A stretch of 64,000 bases of DNA from JAEDHM01 sp964368645 (GTDB taxonomy: Bacteria > Bacillota > Clostridia > Christensenellales > CAG-1252). The stretch lies in contig CAYJBY010000001.1 of NCBI GenBank assembly GCA_964368645.1, positions 1 through 64,000 of the forward strand, in the 5' to 3' direction. The notes under the pieces are model-generated. The model made no database searches and was not told where the DNA came from. It saw only the letters and a list, made by a program, of their open reading frames with translations. Made by a program: the position numbers and the translations under genes. This document shows positions 24,869 to 34,212 of this stretch, in pieces (the first letter of the stretch is position 1; each line of letters starts with the position of its first letter).

Positions 24869-24934
24869 ATCCGCAGTTTATCCGCAGTTTATCCGCAGTT
24901 TATCCGCAGTTTATCCGCAGTTTATCCGCAGTTT
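24869..24934. repeat. Six exact copies of an 11-bp tandem repeat
   Basis: ATCCGCAGTTT six times in a row, and a partial copy (CCGCAGTTT, 24760-24768) at the other side of the gap. It ends at the stop codon of the minus-strand FAD oxidoreductase gene. Confidence 0.95.
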
Positions 24935-26257
24935 TTAATCGAACTGCTCCCTGCGAACGGCGTTATCGTAACGCGCCGCCCACATTTTAACCAGCCTTGC
25001 GCTGTATCTGATGGGTATTGCAAGCGCAGTTACCTTTGCCGCCACCGCCGCCGTCAGCATAGAAAATATTTTCGGGATTAAATCCTTGCGTTCTGCCGCC
25101 GTTGCCGCCGCGCTTTTCAGCTCCTCGATGCCTAGATCGGACACCCGAGCGAAATCCATAGTCGCAAGGGAATAAATATTGTCGGTTATTATACCCGAAC
25201 CGAACAGCCAGTTAATGTCCTTAGGCTCAATCTCCTTGAACAGCCACCTTTTCACCACGTCCAGCAGGGCGTTTTTGCTACCCACCTCGCGCATTGAATG
25301 TACCGCATATTTCCACAGTCCGCCGAAGTCGGGGTCCTTTGCGTACTCCTCTGCCAGAATTGCCGCCGTTTGCATCGCGTTATCTATGCCCGAACCGCTT
25401 ATCGGCGTGGCGTAGAAAGCACTGTCGCCCACCGCGGCGTAGTTTTGCGCCACAGGAACAGCAAGAGGATACCTTAACGACAGCGTTTGCCGTCTGCCGA
25501 AAATTTTGTCGGCGGTAAGACAGGGGTTTTTGCTCATAAGGTCGAAAAAAGCAAGCGACAGCTTTTGATTGTCCAGCGGCTTGCTGTCCGAAATCAAAAC
25601 GTCCATCGCGCCGCCCTCAGGCACGTCCTTACACCAAGCAACGCCGTTAAGCCCCATATTCTTGATATATGTATTGGCAACCTCGCCATAATCAGCGGTC
25701 TTTCTTTTGACGTAGTAGCCACGATAGGCGTAGAGCAGGTCGCTCTCCTGCGGCTCGATAATCTGTCCGCAGTACCCCAAAAAAGCCTCGCGGAAGGGGG
25801 AAAGCGCACCGCTTGCGTCGATAACGAGGTCGGCGTCAATGCGCCGTCCGTCGGCAAGAACCAGAGTCAAACTCCCGTTCTCCTCTTCCCCGTTTCTCAC
25901 GATTGAGGTTACGGCGCAGTTAAACTCCATCGGCACGTTATGCGCCCAGTTAATCAAATGGCGGATAAGGCATTGCCGCTGAACGTCCATACGCTTGGAC
26001 ATTTTTTCGGTTTGGGTAATAGCTCCCGAGCCGTCGGGAGCGACAGAGGTAAGCCGCTGTTTCGGGGCGACTCCCTCGCTCATCGGCGGAATACCCAAGG
26101 ACTCGAAAAGGTCTTTTTCCACCGTATCGTACCAAGGGTAGCCCAGTGCGGTTCGGGGGCTTTTCTCGAAAAGCCTTACGTAATAGCCCTTGTCGGTTAG
26201 TTTTTTTGCCGCGACCAAGCCGGCGGGACCACAGCCGATTACCACAATCTGTTGCAT
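24935..26257 (-). CDS. FAD-dependent oxidoreductase (geranylgeranyl-reductase-like family)
   Basis: 440 residues. The N-terminal dinucleotide motif VVIGCGPAGLVAAKKL (residues 4-19) with acidic partner LFEKS binds FAD; a second FAD motif is AVGDSAFYATPISGSGIDNAM (~275-295), typical of the PHBH fold and of digeranylgeranylglycerophospholipid-reductase-like proteins. The C-terminal ~100 residues are helical. Substrate unknown. It is 49 bp downstream of another FAD enzyme on the same strand, so the two are likely one transcript. The stop codon lies at the edge of the 11-bp repeat array, so the C-terminus is complete. Confidence 0.82.
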   Translation of the reverse strand: MQQIVVIGCGPAGLVAAKKLTDKGYYVRLFEKSPRTALGYPWYDTVEKDLFESLGIPPMSEGVAPKQRLTSVAPDGSGAITQTEKMSKRMDVQRQCLIRHLINWAHNVPMEFNCAVTSIVRNGEEENGSLTLVLADGRRIDADLVIDASGALSPFREAFLGYCGQIIEPQESDLLYAYRGYYVKRKTADYGEVANTYIKNMGLNGVAWCKDVPEGGAMDVLISDSKPLDNQKLSLAFFDLMSKNPCLTADKIFGRRQTLSLRYPLAVPVAQNYAAVGDSAFYATPISGSGIDNAMQTAAILAEEYAKDPDFGGLWKYAVHSMREVGSKNALLDVVKRWLFKEIEPKDINWLFGSGIITDNIYSLATMDFARVSDLGIEELKSAAATAAERKDLIPKIFSMLTAAVAAKVTALAIPIRYSARLVKMWAARYDNAVRREQFD

Positions 26258-26306
26258 CTTTTCCCCTCTCTCGTATCAGTAGTTATCCGTGAAAATCCTC
26301 TTCCGC

Positions 26307-27710
26307 TTAAAACAGCGGCTCGTCCTTTCCCGTAATCAAATTGCCTATATAGCGGCTGACGTAAACGCCCTCCGAGGACGCTTGCGACAGGGAATGGGTG
26401 GTTCCCGAGCAATCACCGATAAAGAATAAGCCCTTTTCCTTGCTCTCGAAATGGTTGTCAAGAGCCACCATAGAATTGTAGAATTTGACCTCGGTGCCGT
26501 ACAAAAGGTTGCCGTAATTAGCAGTACCCGGCACCAGCTTATCCAGTGCGAAAATCATCTCGATAAGGGTGTCAAGCGTTGCCTTGGGAACACAAAGCGC
26601 AAGGTTGCCGGGCGCCGCCTCCAAGGTAGGCGTAATGAACGCCTCGGAAAGTCTTTTGGCGTTGGTGCGTCTGTCCTCCAGCAAATCTCCGAACCGCTGA
26701 ACCATAACGCCCCCTGCCAACAGGTTGGTAAGCGCGGCAACGTGCTCGCCGTAGGAATTGGAATCCTTAAACGGCTCTGTAAACTTGTGAGTAACCAGTA
26801 ACGCGAAATTGGTGTTTTCGGTATATAGGGAGGGATCATCGTAGCTGTGTCCGTTCACAGTCACTATACCGTTGGTATTCTCCGCAACCACTTTGCCGTG
26901 GGGGTTCATACAGAAGGTACGGCAGGCACTTCTGGTCTTGGGTGAACGGTACATTATCTTGCTTTCGTAAACCTGATCGGTAATCGGCTCCCAAATCTCG
27001 GCGGGGCACTCGAAACGCACGCCTATATCCACGCGGTTATTGGTATTGTCGATATTAAACTGGCGGCAAAGCTCGGACGTCCATTTTGAGCCGCTTCTGC
27101 CTGTGGCTATAACCACGTATTTACTGCAATACTCTGCTCCGTCCGTAGCGGTAAGCACCCAACTGCCGTCCGCTGCCTTGTTGACCGCAGTCACCTCGGT
27201 GTAATAGCGGATATCGATATAATCGGCTATGTAGCCTATAAGGTTTTGGAGAATGAAGAAGTTACGCTCGGTGCCAAGGTGCCTGACCTGCGCGTCCAGC
27301 ATATGCAAATCGCACTGCAACGCCCGTCTTTTAAGGTCGGACGCCACGGTGGAATAGAGCTTCGCGCCCTCTCCGCCGAAAGCCAGATTGACCTCGTCTA
27401 TATAGCGCATTAGGGAAAGCGCGGGAGCGTCGCCTACATAGAGATGCAGGTCGCCGCCGAAGTTATTGGTAATGTTATATTTTCCGTCCGAAAAAGCTCC
27501 TGCGCCGCCGATACCGGAGGTGATAGAGCAATGCTTACAATTAATACAATTCTTAACCTTAACGCCGTCTATGGGGCATCTGCGCTTGTCTAGGGGCGCA
27601 CCCTTTTCCAAAAGACAAACCTTAAGGCTCGGATTCCTTTTCACAAACTCGTAAGCCGCAAACAAACTGCCTGCGCCGCCGCCGACTAATATAACGTCGT
27701 AATTATTCAT
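26307..27710 (-). CDS. FAD-dependent dehydrogenase (COG2509-like)
   Basis: 467 residues. FAD motif VILVGGGAGSLFAAYEF at 5-21 and a C-terminal FAD segment FIGDCSGTTHSLSQASSEGVYVSRYI. A CPIDG...CINCKHC cluster (residues ~45-63) and GIGGAGAFSDGKYN (~67-80) are the signature of the large 'NAD(FAD)-utilizing dehydrogenase' family common in Firmicutes, function unknown. The Cys residues suggest a metal or redox site. Ribosome site AAGGAG; a TATAAT on the minus strand (27746-27751) may be its -10 box. Confidence 0.82.
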   Translation of the reverse strand: MNNYDVILVGGGAGSLFAAYEFVKRNPSLKVCLLEKGAPLDKRRCPIDGVKVKNCINCKHCSITSGIGGAGAFSDGKYNITNNFGGDLHLYVGDAPALSLMRYIDEVNLAFGGEGAKLYSTVASDLKRRALQCDLHMLDAQVRHLGTERNFFILQNLIGYIADYIDIRYYTEVTAVNKAADGSWVLTATDGAEYCSKYVVIATGRSGSKWTSELCRQFNIDNTNNRVDIGVRFECPAEIWEPITDQVYESKIMYRSPKTRSACRTFCMNPHGKVVAENTNGIVTVNGHSYDDPSLYTENTNFALLVTHKFTEPFKDSNSYGEHVAALTNLLAGGVMVQRFGDLLEDRRTNAKRLSEAFITPTLEAAPGNLALCVPKATLDTLIEMIFALDKLVPGTANYGNLLYGTEVKFYNSMVALDNHFESKEKGLFFIGDCSGTTHSLSQASSEGVYVSRYIGNLITGKDEPLF

Positions 27711-27907
27711 ATTGATACTCCTTATGCGGATTGCCGCTATGGTATATTATACCGTATAACCCCCGAAAGCAACCTTTTTGCAGGGGGTGACGGCAAACTT
27801 TGCCGTCCAAATTACCGCGAGGTAAAATATTTCTTTCCTAATTATCGGGGGGTTCCCCGTAGGGCGCGAAAGCCTGATTCTAGACTATACGCACCCGTTC
27901 TTTTGCT

Positions 27908-28768
27908 TTAGGCTTGAGGAAGCGAACCGAAAAAGCTCTTCGCCAAGGCGTAAGCCTTTTTGCCGTTGTGCATATAGCTGGAGTGGTTCGCCCACTTGAT
28001 TATCGCCACCTTGCTGTTCTTGATTCCGTTAGCCAAAAAAGCCGTGTCCTTAAGCTTAACTATGTCGAACTCGCCTGCAACGATAAAGGCAGGCACCTTG
28101 ATGTCCGCCAGTTTCTCGGCGGTAAGGTTGGGTTGCGTAAGCATCATTTTGTCCAACGCGGAGTTACTGCGCTTGTACTGAAGCTTGACCATAAGGGTAA
28201 AATACCACTTAAATTCCGCAGGTACGGAGTTGGCTCCGCAAGCGATAAAGCCGCCCAGCAAATCGGGATAGGTTGAAGCTATGGTAAGCGCGGTAATGCC
28301 GCCGTCGCTGTGTCCGATAACGTAGGGCTTTTCCAGTCCTAAGGTCTGGATAAACTCCTTGACGTCCGCCGCCATAAGGTCGTAGGAAATCTGAGGTGTT
28401 TCGGAGCTTTCGCCCTGACAGCGGCTGTCGATGGCGTAAACCTTGTAATCGTTGGCAAGATATTTTGCCGCGTCCTCCAAGCTCTTGTGACTGCCGCCGT
28501 TGCCGTGTATCAAAATCAACGGACGCCCCTCGCCGTAAACGGCATAGTGCATTGTCACGCCTGATAAGCCGATATCGTACTCCTGTGCCGCGGCGGTTAC
28601 CTGCGACGGCACGTCCTTGGTGTCAATGGTTATCAGATTGTAAGGTCTGCTCTGAACGTCAACAGTTATAAGCCAAGCACTCACCCCGATAACAGCCACA
28701 GCCAAAACCGCGATAATAGCAATCATCACTTTACCTCTCTTTTTTGTCTTTTCCGTTGCAGTTTTCAT
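27908..28768 (-). CDS. Membrane-anchored alpha/beta hydrolase
   Basis: 286 residues from the ATG at 28768, which follows GAGGAGG. Residues ~14-36 are one membrane helix; the rest is an alpha/beta-hydrolase domain, probably outside the cell. Catalytic triad: Ser154 in GHSDGG, Asp235 in AGEFD, His262 in WANHSSY; oxyanion loop HGNGG at 89-93. Esterase, lipase or peptidase activity cannot be told apart. Monocistronic, with no obvious functional partner nearby. Confidence 0.88.
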   Translation of the reverse strand: MKTATEKTKKRGKVMIAIIAVLAVAVIGVSAWLITVDVQSRPYNLITIDTKDVPSQVTAAAQEYDIGLSGVTMHYAVYGEGRPLILIHGNGGSHKSLEDAAKYLANDYKVYAIDSRCQGESSETPQISYDLMAADVKEFIQTLGLEKPYVIGHSDGGITALTIASTYPDLLGGFIACGANSVPAEFKWYFTLMVKLQYKRSNSALDKMMLTQPNLTAEKLADIKVPAFIVAGEFDIVKLKDTAFLANGIKNSKVAIIKWANHSSYMHNGKKAYALAKSFFGSLPQA

Positions 28769-28865
28769 ACGTCCTCCTCGATAAACGCCCGACCGACCGC
28801 ACAAAAAAAGAGCGGTCTGCGCCGAAAATTGATTAATTTGAGCCGAACCATAGCGCAGTCCGTTA

Positions 28866-29126
28866 TCAAACGTCGGTCAGCTCTACTATAAATTTGACGA
28901 AATTGACAGGCTCCACAAAGTCGCGCGGAAAATATTTCGCGTGATTAAAGCGCACTATCTGCATATAATGGGAAGCTAAGGACACCGGCGTGGATATATC
29001 CAGCTCGTTGCAAAGTTCCGCTAAAAAAACCTCATAATTGGTGCGTGTTAGGCTCGCGGTGTTGGAGCGCATTATATTAACGCGCATTTTCTCTTCTTCA
29101 TCGTAAATTTTTGCCCATAGTTTCAT
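28866..29126 (-). CDS. Small conserved-looking protein, unknown function, leaderless mRNA
   Basis: 86 residues (MKLWAKIYDEEEKMRVNIMR...). The start is set by the promoter: the -10 box ends 6 nt before this ATG and no Shine-Dalgarno sequence is present. The longer in-frame form would start upstream of the -35 box. The product is soluble, mixed alpha/beta in composition, without Cys or signal. I recall similar short proteins in Clostridia but no named family. Confidence 0.65.
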   Translation of the reverse strand: MKLWAKIYDEEEKMRVNIMRSNTASLTRTNYEVFLAELCNELDISTPVSLASHYMQIVRFNHAKYFPRDFVEPVNFVKFIVELTDV

Positions 29127-29132
29127 AGGGTG

Positions 29133-29161
29133 ATTATAGCCCAAACCACGCGGAAAGTCAA
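29133..29161 (-). promoter_or_regulatory. Near-consensus promoter fused to a start codon
   Basis: Minus strand: TTGACT (29156-29161), 17-bp spacer, TATAAT (29133-29138), then CACCCT and ATG. Transcription starting ~7 nt after the -10 would begin on the A of ATG. Confidence 0.85.
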
Positions 29162-29380
29162 GAGACATTATTAAGGTCGCGCCGCACGCGCACGCGTGTA
29201 GCGTATTATGGATAGAAAAACGGCAAGTTGCGCATTAATTCCCGACTATGAGCGAAAAGGCTTGTAGCTTAACACAATAATCAAAACGGTAATACATAGA
29301 TAAGTATTAATCTCCGATTTTACGGATAAGGGTTACTCATTTTTTATGGATATGGGCTAATTGCCGACTCATTTGCGGAT

Positions 29381-29411
29381 TAAATAAAAAATCGGGAGAC
29401 AAGCTCCCGAC
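29381..29411 (-). terminator. Rho-independent terminator of the CvpA-like gene
   Basis: TCGGGAG, 5-nt loop, CTCCCGA; on the minus strand followed by TTTTTTATTT. It lies 27 bp after the stop codon. Confidence 0.85.
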
Positions 29412-29437
29412 TGCATTAAGCAATAGTGATAACCGAA

Positions 29438-30217
29438 CTAGGCTCCGGCAACGTCCTTCAAAATCATAGTGATTACGTTAGCGTCCGTCATAATCGTCTT
29501 GGTAATAACGGTATCCTCAACCATTGACGCAAAGGTGCCTGTACTCTCGCCTGTACCAAGCATAAAGTAGCCTGCCGTCCAAACCGCCGCCAGTAAAACC
29601 ACCAACAGCAACGCCGCGCCTACCAGTCTGTCTATCTTACTGGGGGTGGAATTGGAATCCAACCAAGTGAACAGCTTACGTCTGATGACGCGCTTGATAA
29701 TGAACAGAATGATAAACAGCACCAAAGCGATAACTGCCGTCACGATAATCCTTACCACGAAACCTGCAAGTCCCGTACCCAAGGTAGCACCCACTCTGGC
29801 GTTACTCGCCAAAATCGTGCAAAGGAAAGAACCCACGTAAGGGAACACGGTAGCCAAAATACTGCCCTCGCCTGCCTTAGCCTTAACGGCGGTCTCAATA
29901 TCGGTAGAGGAACCGTCGTAGGTAACGGTTACGGAACCGCCGTCGGTACTGATGACCTCAATATCGAACGCGCCGCCCAGCATACCGTTAAAGGTACTGT
30001 CCAAAGGCTCGGAAACAAAGCTCAAATAGCTCTGCATCTCGCCCGTATCCTGAGAGTAAACCGCGTAGGGCGAAACAAAATATCCTGCAGCGACGGCAAT
30101 CGCCAAGCACACCAGCGTCCCCATGAAACCGAAGCATACTCCTGCCAACCCCTTGCGGAGTCCGATGAGCAGCAACAGTAGGGCTAAAACTATAAGCACG
30201 ATATCAAGTATTCCCAT
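29438..30217 (-). CDS. CvpA-family membrane protein
   Basis: 259 residues. The N-terminal DIVLIVLALLLLLIGLRKGLAGVCFGFMGTLVCLAIAVAAGYFVSP layout (helix, charged RKG turn, helix) is that of CvpA (colicin V production) proteins. There are four or five membrane helices: ~4-20, 25-48, 150-175, 195-218. A ~90-residue polar loop (50-140), rich in Thr/Ser/Asp, between helices 2 and 3 is longer than in CvpA and should face outside. Role unknown; CvpA proteins affect envelope functions. No ribosome site; the start sits 8 nt after a -10 box. Confidence 0.75.
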   Translation of the reverse strand: MGILDIVLIVLALLLLLIGLRKGLAGVCFGFMGTLVCLAIAVAAGYFVSPYAVYSQDTGEMQSYLSFVSEPLDSTFNGMLGGAFDIEVISTDGGSVTVTYDGSSTDIETAVKAKAGEGSILATVFPYVGSFLCTILASNARVGATLGTGLAGFVVRIIVTAVIALVLFIILFIIKRVIRRKLFTWLDSNSTPSKIDRLVGAALLLVVLLAAVWTAGYFMLGTGESTGTFASMVEDTVITKTIMTDANVITMILKDVAGA

Positions 30218-30225
30218 ACGTTTAC

Positions 30226-30254
30226 ATTATACAATAACAAAATAATAATTGCAA
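30226..30254 (-). promoter_or_regulatory. Promoter of the CvpA-like gene
   Basis: Minus strand: TTGCAA (30249-30254), 17-bp spacer, TATAAT (30226-30231), then GTAAACGT and ATG. The 5' leader would be 0-2 nt. Confidence 0.82.
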
Positions 30255-30517
30255 TACCCATAGGGTAAAAATTTTGGGAATCGACAATTACCGTTTTCAG
30301 TCCGTTTTTCGGAATTAAATCCTACTTTTCTGTACCCTTTCGCTATCTTTTCGACCTTAAGCCGTCCGCGTATTTTCGTTTCTTTCGCTCTCATTTTACA
30401 CTACTATCTGCGTTGCTTCCATACCTGCTTACCCTTGTTTTTCGACCTAAAACCTCACTAATCGGGGCTTTCCGCTCTCGCGTGGGCGCGTTACGCACGG
30501 ATTACGTGGGCGAAGCG
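30255..30517. other. Intergenic region between divergent promoters, nothing recognised
   Basis: About 260 bp, pyrimidine-rich on the plus strand, without hairpins, repeats or protein-like frames that I can support. Confidence 0.5.
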
Positions 30518-30547
30518 TTGACAACCGCCTGCAAAAAGGACTATAAT
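30518..30547 (+). promoter_or_regulatory. Promoter of the MMPL-trmN6-rsmI unit
   Basis: TTGACA (30518-30523), 18-bp spacer, TATAAT (30542-30547). The start codon is at 30594. Confidence 0.78.
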
Positions 30548-30593
30548 CGAACAAAAGCCTCCCAACTCGTCAGGCGAAAAAGGCATTATTGAG

Positions 30594-33497
30594 ATGATAA
30601 AGGATTTTAAGACCAAATACGAAAACTTCCGCAAAAAGTCCGCCGACAAGCTCGGCAAGGTTTTTTCCGCGGCGGTGGACGGCATTGCGCGGTTTACGAT
30701 TAAGGGCAAAATCGGAATTTTGATTTTTTTCCTGCTGATTACCGCTCTTTGCGCTTACGGTATCACTCTCACGTCCATTAATTCCAACGTGCTTTCCTAT
30801 CTGCCTGCGGAGTCTAACACCTCTGTGGGTATGAACTTTTTCGGGGAGAATTTTAACGTACAGGGCAATATAGTCATAGCCGTGGACAAAAACACCCCCT
30901 ACGAGCAGGTGAAAACCGCCGCCGACCGCATCAAGTCCGAAATCCCCGAAGCGACCACCGTGCTGTGGATAGGCTCAATAGACGATTTTGCCAATTCGCC
31001 TATGTCCGTCAAGGTGGGCAATATGCCCGTCAGCGGCACCGCCTCAGAGCTGGCTCCCGACCTTGTGGCGGAGCTTAGAGCCAAAGCCTCCGAGCTGTTG
31101 GTTAAGGACGGCAACTACGTCCTTATGATTACCCTTTCCGAGCCGCCCTCTAACGTCAGGAGCATAGCGATTTCCAAGGAGGTACACGGGATTTTGGAGG
31201 GTATCAGATACGCCGAAAACGGCGTAACTCCCATATCCGTTCAGGTATATACCGACGCGATTAAGGAGCTTCCATACTACGTTATACTCGCCATCGTTTT
31301 GGTGCTGATTATTCTGATTTTAACCTCTTCCAGCTACGTGGAGCCGATAATTTTCCTAGCTACCCTAGGCGTGGCAATCGTCATCAATATGGGCACCAAC
31401 TTCATTTTCGGCGAGGTTTCGATTATCACCTTCTGCGCTTCCGCCATACTTCAGCTTGCGCTGTCTATGGACTACGCGATTTTCCTCACGCATATGTACA
31501 AGGAGCAGAAGCTACGCTATCCCAACGACTCTTTCGGCGCGTTAAGCTCCACCCTCAAAAGGACGATTCCCACCGTTTGCTCCTCGGGGCTAACTACCAT
31601 CGGGGGCTTGGCGGCACTGTTTTTGATGTCCTTTACAATCGGCGTGGATTTAGGCGGCGTACTGCTTAAGGGTATCGTGCTTTCCCTTATAACCGTGTTC
31701 TTTATGCAGCCCTGTCTGTTGCTTTTGATGGACAAGCTGATTACCAAAACCGCCAAAAAGCCTTTGGACTTTAAGTTCCATCGGATTACCCGTTTCAGCG
31801 TACAGCAAAGACTGGCGGTGGTGGCTCTGCTTATCCTGCTTATCGCGCCCTCGATTTACGGTCAAATCGCGGTCAAGCTGAGCTATCTCGACTTTTTACC
31901 CGAAAGGACGGAAACCAACGAGCTGACGGAAATCGTGGACGGTATGAGCAATCAAATGTTTATCGCCGCACCCTACGACGAGAACAGTCTGGCCGATCAG
32001 GTTCAATACTGCGAAAACCTTTCCGCCACCGAGAATATCAGTTCGGTTACGGGGCTTTTCGGTATGCTCCCATCCTCGATGATGGGCGAGGACGGCAAAT
32101 TCTATTATACGTTGGAGCTTTTCGGCGCGTCTGCCCGTCTGGATATTACCGAACAACTGCTTACAATCGGCGAGGAAATGGGCTTGCTTAACAACGGCTA
32201 CGCTATGTATCTGGTCGCCATTAACGACAGCGTTGACGTGGAAAGCCCCGAGGCGACCACCGCCCTGTTCGCGGTAAGAGACGAGAGCGAATCGCTTTTC
32301 GGCGACGCCTGCTACGTTACGGGTATCCCTCAAGGCGTTTACGACTTCCAAACCATTACCCCCAAGGACTTCGGAAAAATCAATATCGTTACGGTGGTAC
32401 TGGTGTTTGCGGTACTGGTGCTTACCTTCGGCTCGCTGAAATACCCCTTGCTTTTGATGGCTCTTATTGAGCTTGGCTTGTGCATTAACTTCAGTCTTAA
32501 TTCTATATTCGGCGCGTCAATCAACTTTTTGTCCGACCTGGTGGTAGGCTCTATACAGCTTGGAGCCACCATAGACTACGCGATTTTAGTAACGGGAAAA
32601 TACCGAGAACTGCGCAAGGAAGGCAAGAACGGTATGGAAGCGGCGTACTACGCAGGCAGTTCCTGCTCGATGAGCGTACTTACCAGTGCGTCCATAATGA
32701 TAACCGCTTGCGTCAGCGTGGCGATTATCACCAACAACGCAATTATAAGGGAAATCGCCCTTATGGTGGCAAGAGGAGCGTTAATCAGCTGTATTCTGGT
32801 GCTGTGCGCCCTGCCTGCCATATTAGCTTTAAGCAGCAGTCTGAAAAAACAGCGTGAGGAGGCAGGCGGAATCAAGGCGTTTACGGCTTTGGTTTTTAAC
32901 AAAATCAATCAGGAGTACGAGGAGCTGAAAAAGGTCAAAAACATTCGTCAGCTAAAGGCTTTGGTTCAGGAAAAGGTCGCAGAGGACGACAACGAAATGG
33001 GCGTTGTTCCCGAAGCTCCAAAAACGAAAAAACACGGATTTTTCAAGAGAAAAACGAATGAAAGTACTACGGAAAAGACCGCCGAACAGGTAATTGAGGA
33101 GAACGGCAACAGCAACTTGAACTGCGAGGAGAACGGCAACAAAACGGCAGATAACGCCGAGGTAAACGGCACCGATAACCGCAATCAAGACGGCGAAGAG
33201 AACAACGGTTTTACAGCCGTTGACGATAACACGGACGGCACAACCGACAAGCGCGACGGCGAACCGGAGTCGATTACAGATTATAGCGGATATTCCGAAG
33301 AAAACGACGATACCGCAATAGAAAACGGCACCGATAACTGCAAGGAAACAACCGAATTAAACAGCGAAGAGGACGGCAGTTTTACCGCTATTGACAACGA
33401 AAGCGCGAAAACTGCTCAAGAAGATAACGATAACCGCAATTCTTCCGATAAATCCGAGGTTATTAACATTACGGCAGAGGACGGAAACGATGAATAG
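30594..33497 (+). CDS. MMPL/RND-family membrane exporter with long acidic tail
   Basis: 967 residues. Two homologous MMPL halves of six helices each: first helix ~38-60, periplasmic-type loop to ~225, five helices to ~400; then helix ~405-425, second loop to ~600 and helices to ~755. Diagnostic stretches are LQLALSMDYAIFLTHMYKEQ and SIQLGATIDYAILVTGKYRE, each with the charged D-Y pair of the proton relay. The family exports lipids or other hydrophobic compounds; substrate unknown. Residues ~840-967 are a low-complexity Asn/Asp/Glu/Thr-rich cytosolic tail with repeated EENGN, TAVDDN and ENGTDN units, which is not usual for the family. Its 3' end overlaps trmN6 by 8 bp. Confidence 0.9.
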   Translation: MIKDFKTKYENFRKKSADKLGKVFSAAVDGIARFTIKGKIGILIFFLLITALCAYGITLTSINSNVLSYLPAESNTSVGMNFFGENFNVQGNIVIAVDKNTPYEQVKTAADRIKSEIPEATTVLWIGSIDDFANSPMSVKVGNMPVSGTASELAPDLVAELRAKASELLVKDGNYVLMITLSEPPSNVRSIAISKEVHGILEGIRYAENGVTPISVQVYTDAIKELPYYVILAIVLVLIILILTSSSYVEPIIFLATLGVAIVINMGTNFIFGEVSIITFCASAILQLALSMDYAIFLTHMYKEQKLRYPNDSFGALSSTLKRTIPTVCSSGLTTIGGLAALFLMSFTIGVDLGGVLLKGIVLSLITVFFMQPCLLLLMDKLITKTAKKPLDFKFHRITRFSVQQRLAVVALLILLIAPSIYGQIAVKLSYLDFLPERTETNELTEIVDGMSNQMFIAAPYDENSLADQVQYCENLSATENISSVTGLFGMLPSSMMGEDGKFYYTLELFGASARLDITEQLLTIGEEMGLLNNGYAMYLVAINDSVDVESPEATTALFAVRDESESLFGDACYVTGIPQGVYDFQTITPKDFGKINIVTVVLVFAVLVLTFGSLKYPLLLMALIELGLCINFSLNSIFGASINFLSDLVVGSIQLGATIDYAILVTGKYRELRKEGKNGMEAAYYAGSSCSMSVLTSASIMITACVSVAIITNNAIIREIALMVARGALISCILVLCALPAILALSSSLKKQREEAGGIKAFTALVFNKINQEYEELKKVKNIRQLKALVQEKVAEDDNEMGVVPEAPKTKKHGFFKRKTNESTTEKTAEQVIEENGNSNLNCEENGNKTADNAEVNGTDNRNQDGEENNGFTAVDDNTDGTTDKRDGEPESITDYSGYSEENDDTAIENGTDNCKETTELNSEEDGSFTAIDNESAKTAQEDNDNRNSSDKSEVINITAEDGNDE

Positions 33498-34212
33498 AGA
33501 AGAGCTACTGCAAGACGGCGAAAGACTGGACGACCTGCAATATAAGGGGTTGTTTTTAATCCAAAAACCCCAAGGGTACTGCTTTACCTCGGACGCGGTA
33601 CTGCTTGCCAACTTTCTTAAGGTAAAAAGCGGTGAGCAATTATTGGAATTGTGCGGAGGTTCCGCGGTTATTTCGATTTTGGCGGTTGCAAAGAATCCTC
33701 TTAAGCACGCTACCTGCGTAGAGCTTCAGCCTTCCCTTGCGGATATGGCGTTAAGAAGCGTGGAATATAACGGAATGTCCGATATAATTACCGTTGTAAA
33801 CGGTGACGTGAGAGAGCTGAAAAACTATTTTCCCGAGGGCGGCGCGGACGTGGTTTGCTGTAATCCTCCTTACTTTAGAGTGGGCGAGGGCGAGACCTGC
33901 CCCACCGAGGAAATCGCCGTTGCCAGACACGAGCTTAAGCTCACGCTTAATCAATGCGTTACCGCCGCCGCAAGGGCGTTAAAATACGGCGGACGGTGTT
34001 ATTACGTTTACCGTGCGGACAGAATGGCGGAGCTTATCGGAGAGCTGACCGCCGCCAAATTAGCGCCGAAAAGAATTTTTATCGTATCCCCCTACTACGG
34101 CGCGGTTGCCGACACGGTACTTATCGAAGCTCTGAAAAACGGAAAGTCGGGTGCGAAGGTGCTATGCCTTAACCGCCCCGATATTGATTTGAACAAGCTT
34201 AAGGAACTATAA
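33490..34212 (+). CDS. trmN6: tRNA1(Val) (adenine-37-N6)-methyltransferase-like protein
   Basis: 240 residues from the ATG at 33490 (GGAAACG before it, inside the MMPL gene). The N-terminal DDLQYKGLFLIQKPQGYCFTSDAVLLANF is the signature of the YabB/YfiC group. The SAM site is LLELCGGSAVISI (here LCGG instead of the usual LGTG/LGCG), acidic Glu in CVELQ, and the catalytic NPPY at residues ~118-121 methylating adenine N6. The yabB-yabC (rsmI) gene pair of Bacillus is conserved here; the small YazA/GIY-YIG gene normally between them is absent. The last ~30 bp are imperfectly duplicated after the stop. Confidence 0.88.
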   Translation: MNREELLQDGERLDDLQYKGLFLIQKPQGYCFTSDAVLLANFLKVKSGEQLLELCGGSAVISILAVAKNPLKHATCVELQPSLADMALRSVEYNGMSDIITVVNGDVRELKNYFPEGGADVVCCNPPYFRVGEGETCPTEEIAVARHELKLTLNQCVTAAARALKYGGRCYYVYRADRMAELIGELTAAKLAPKRIFIVSPYYGAVADTVLIEALKNGKSGAKVLCLNRPDIDLNKLKEL

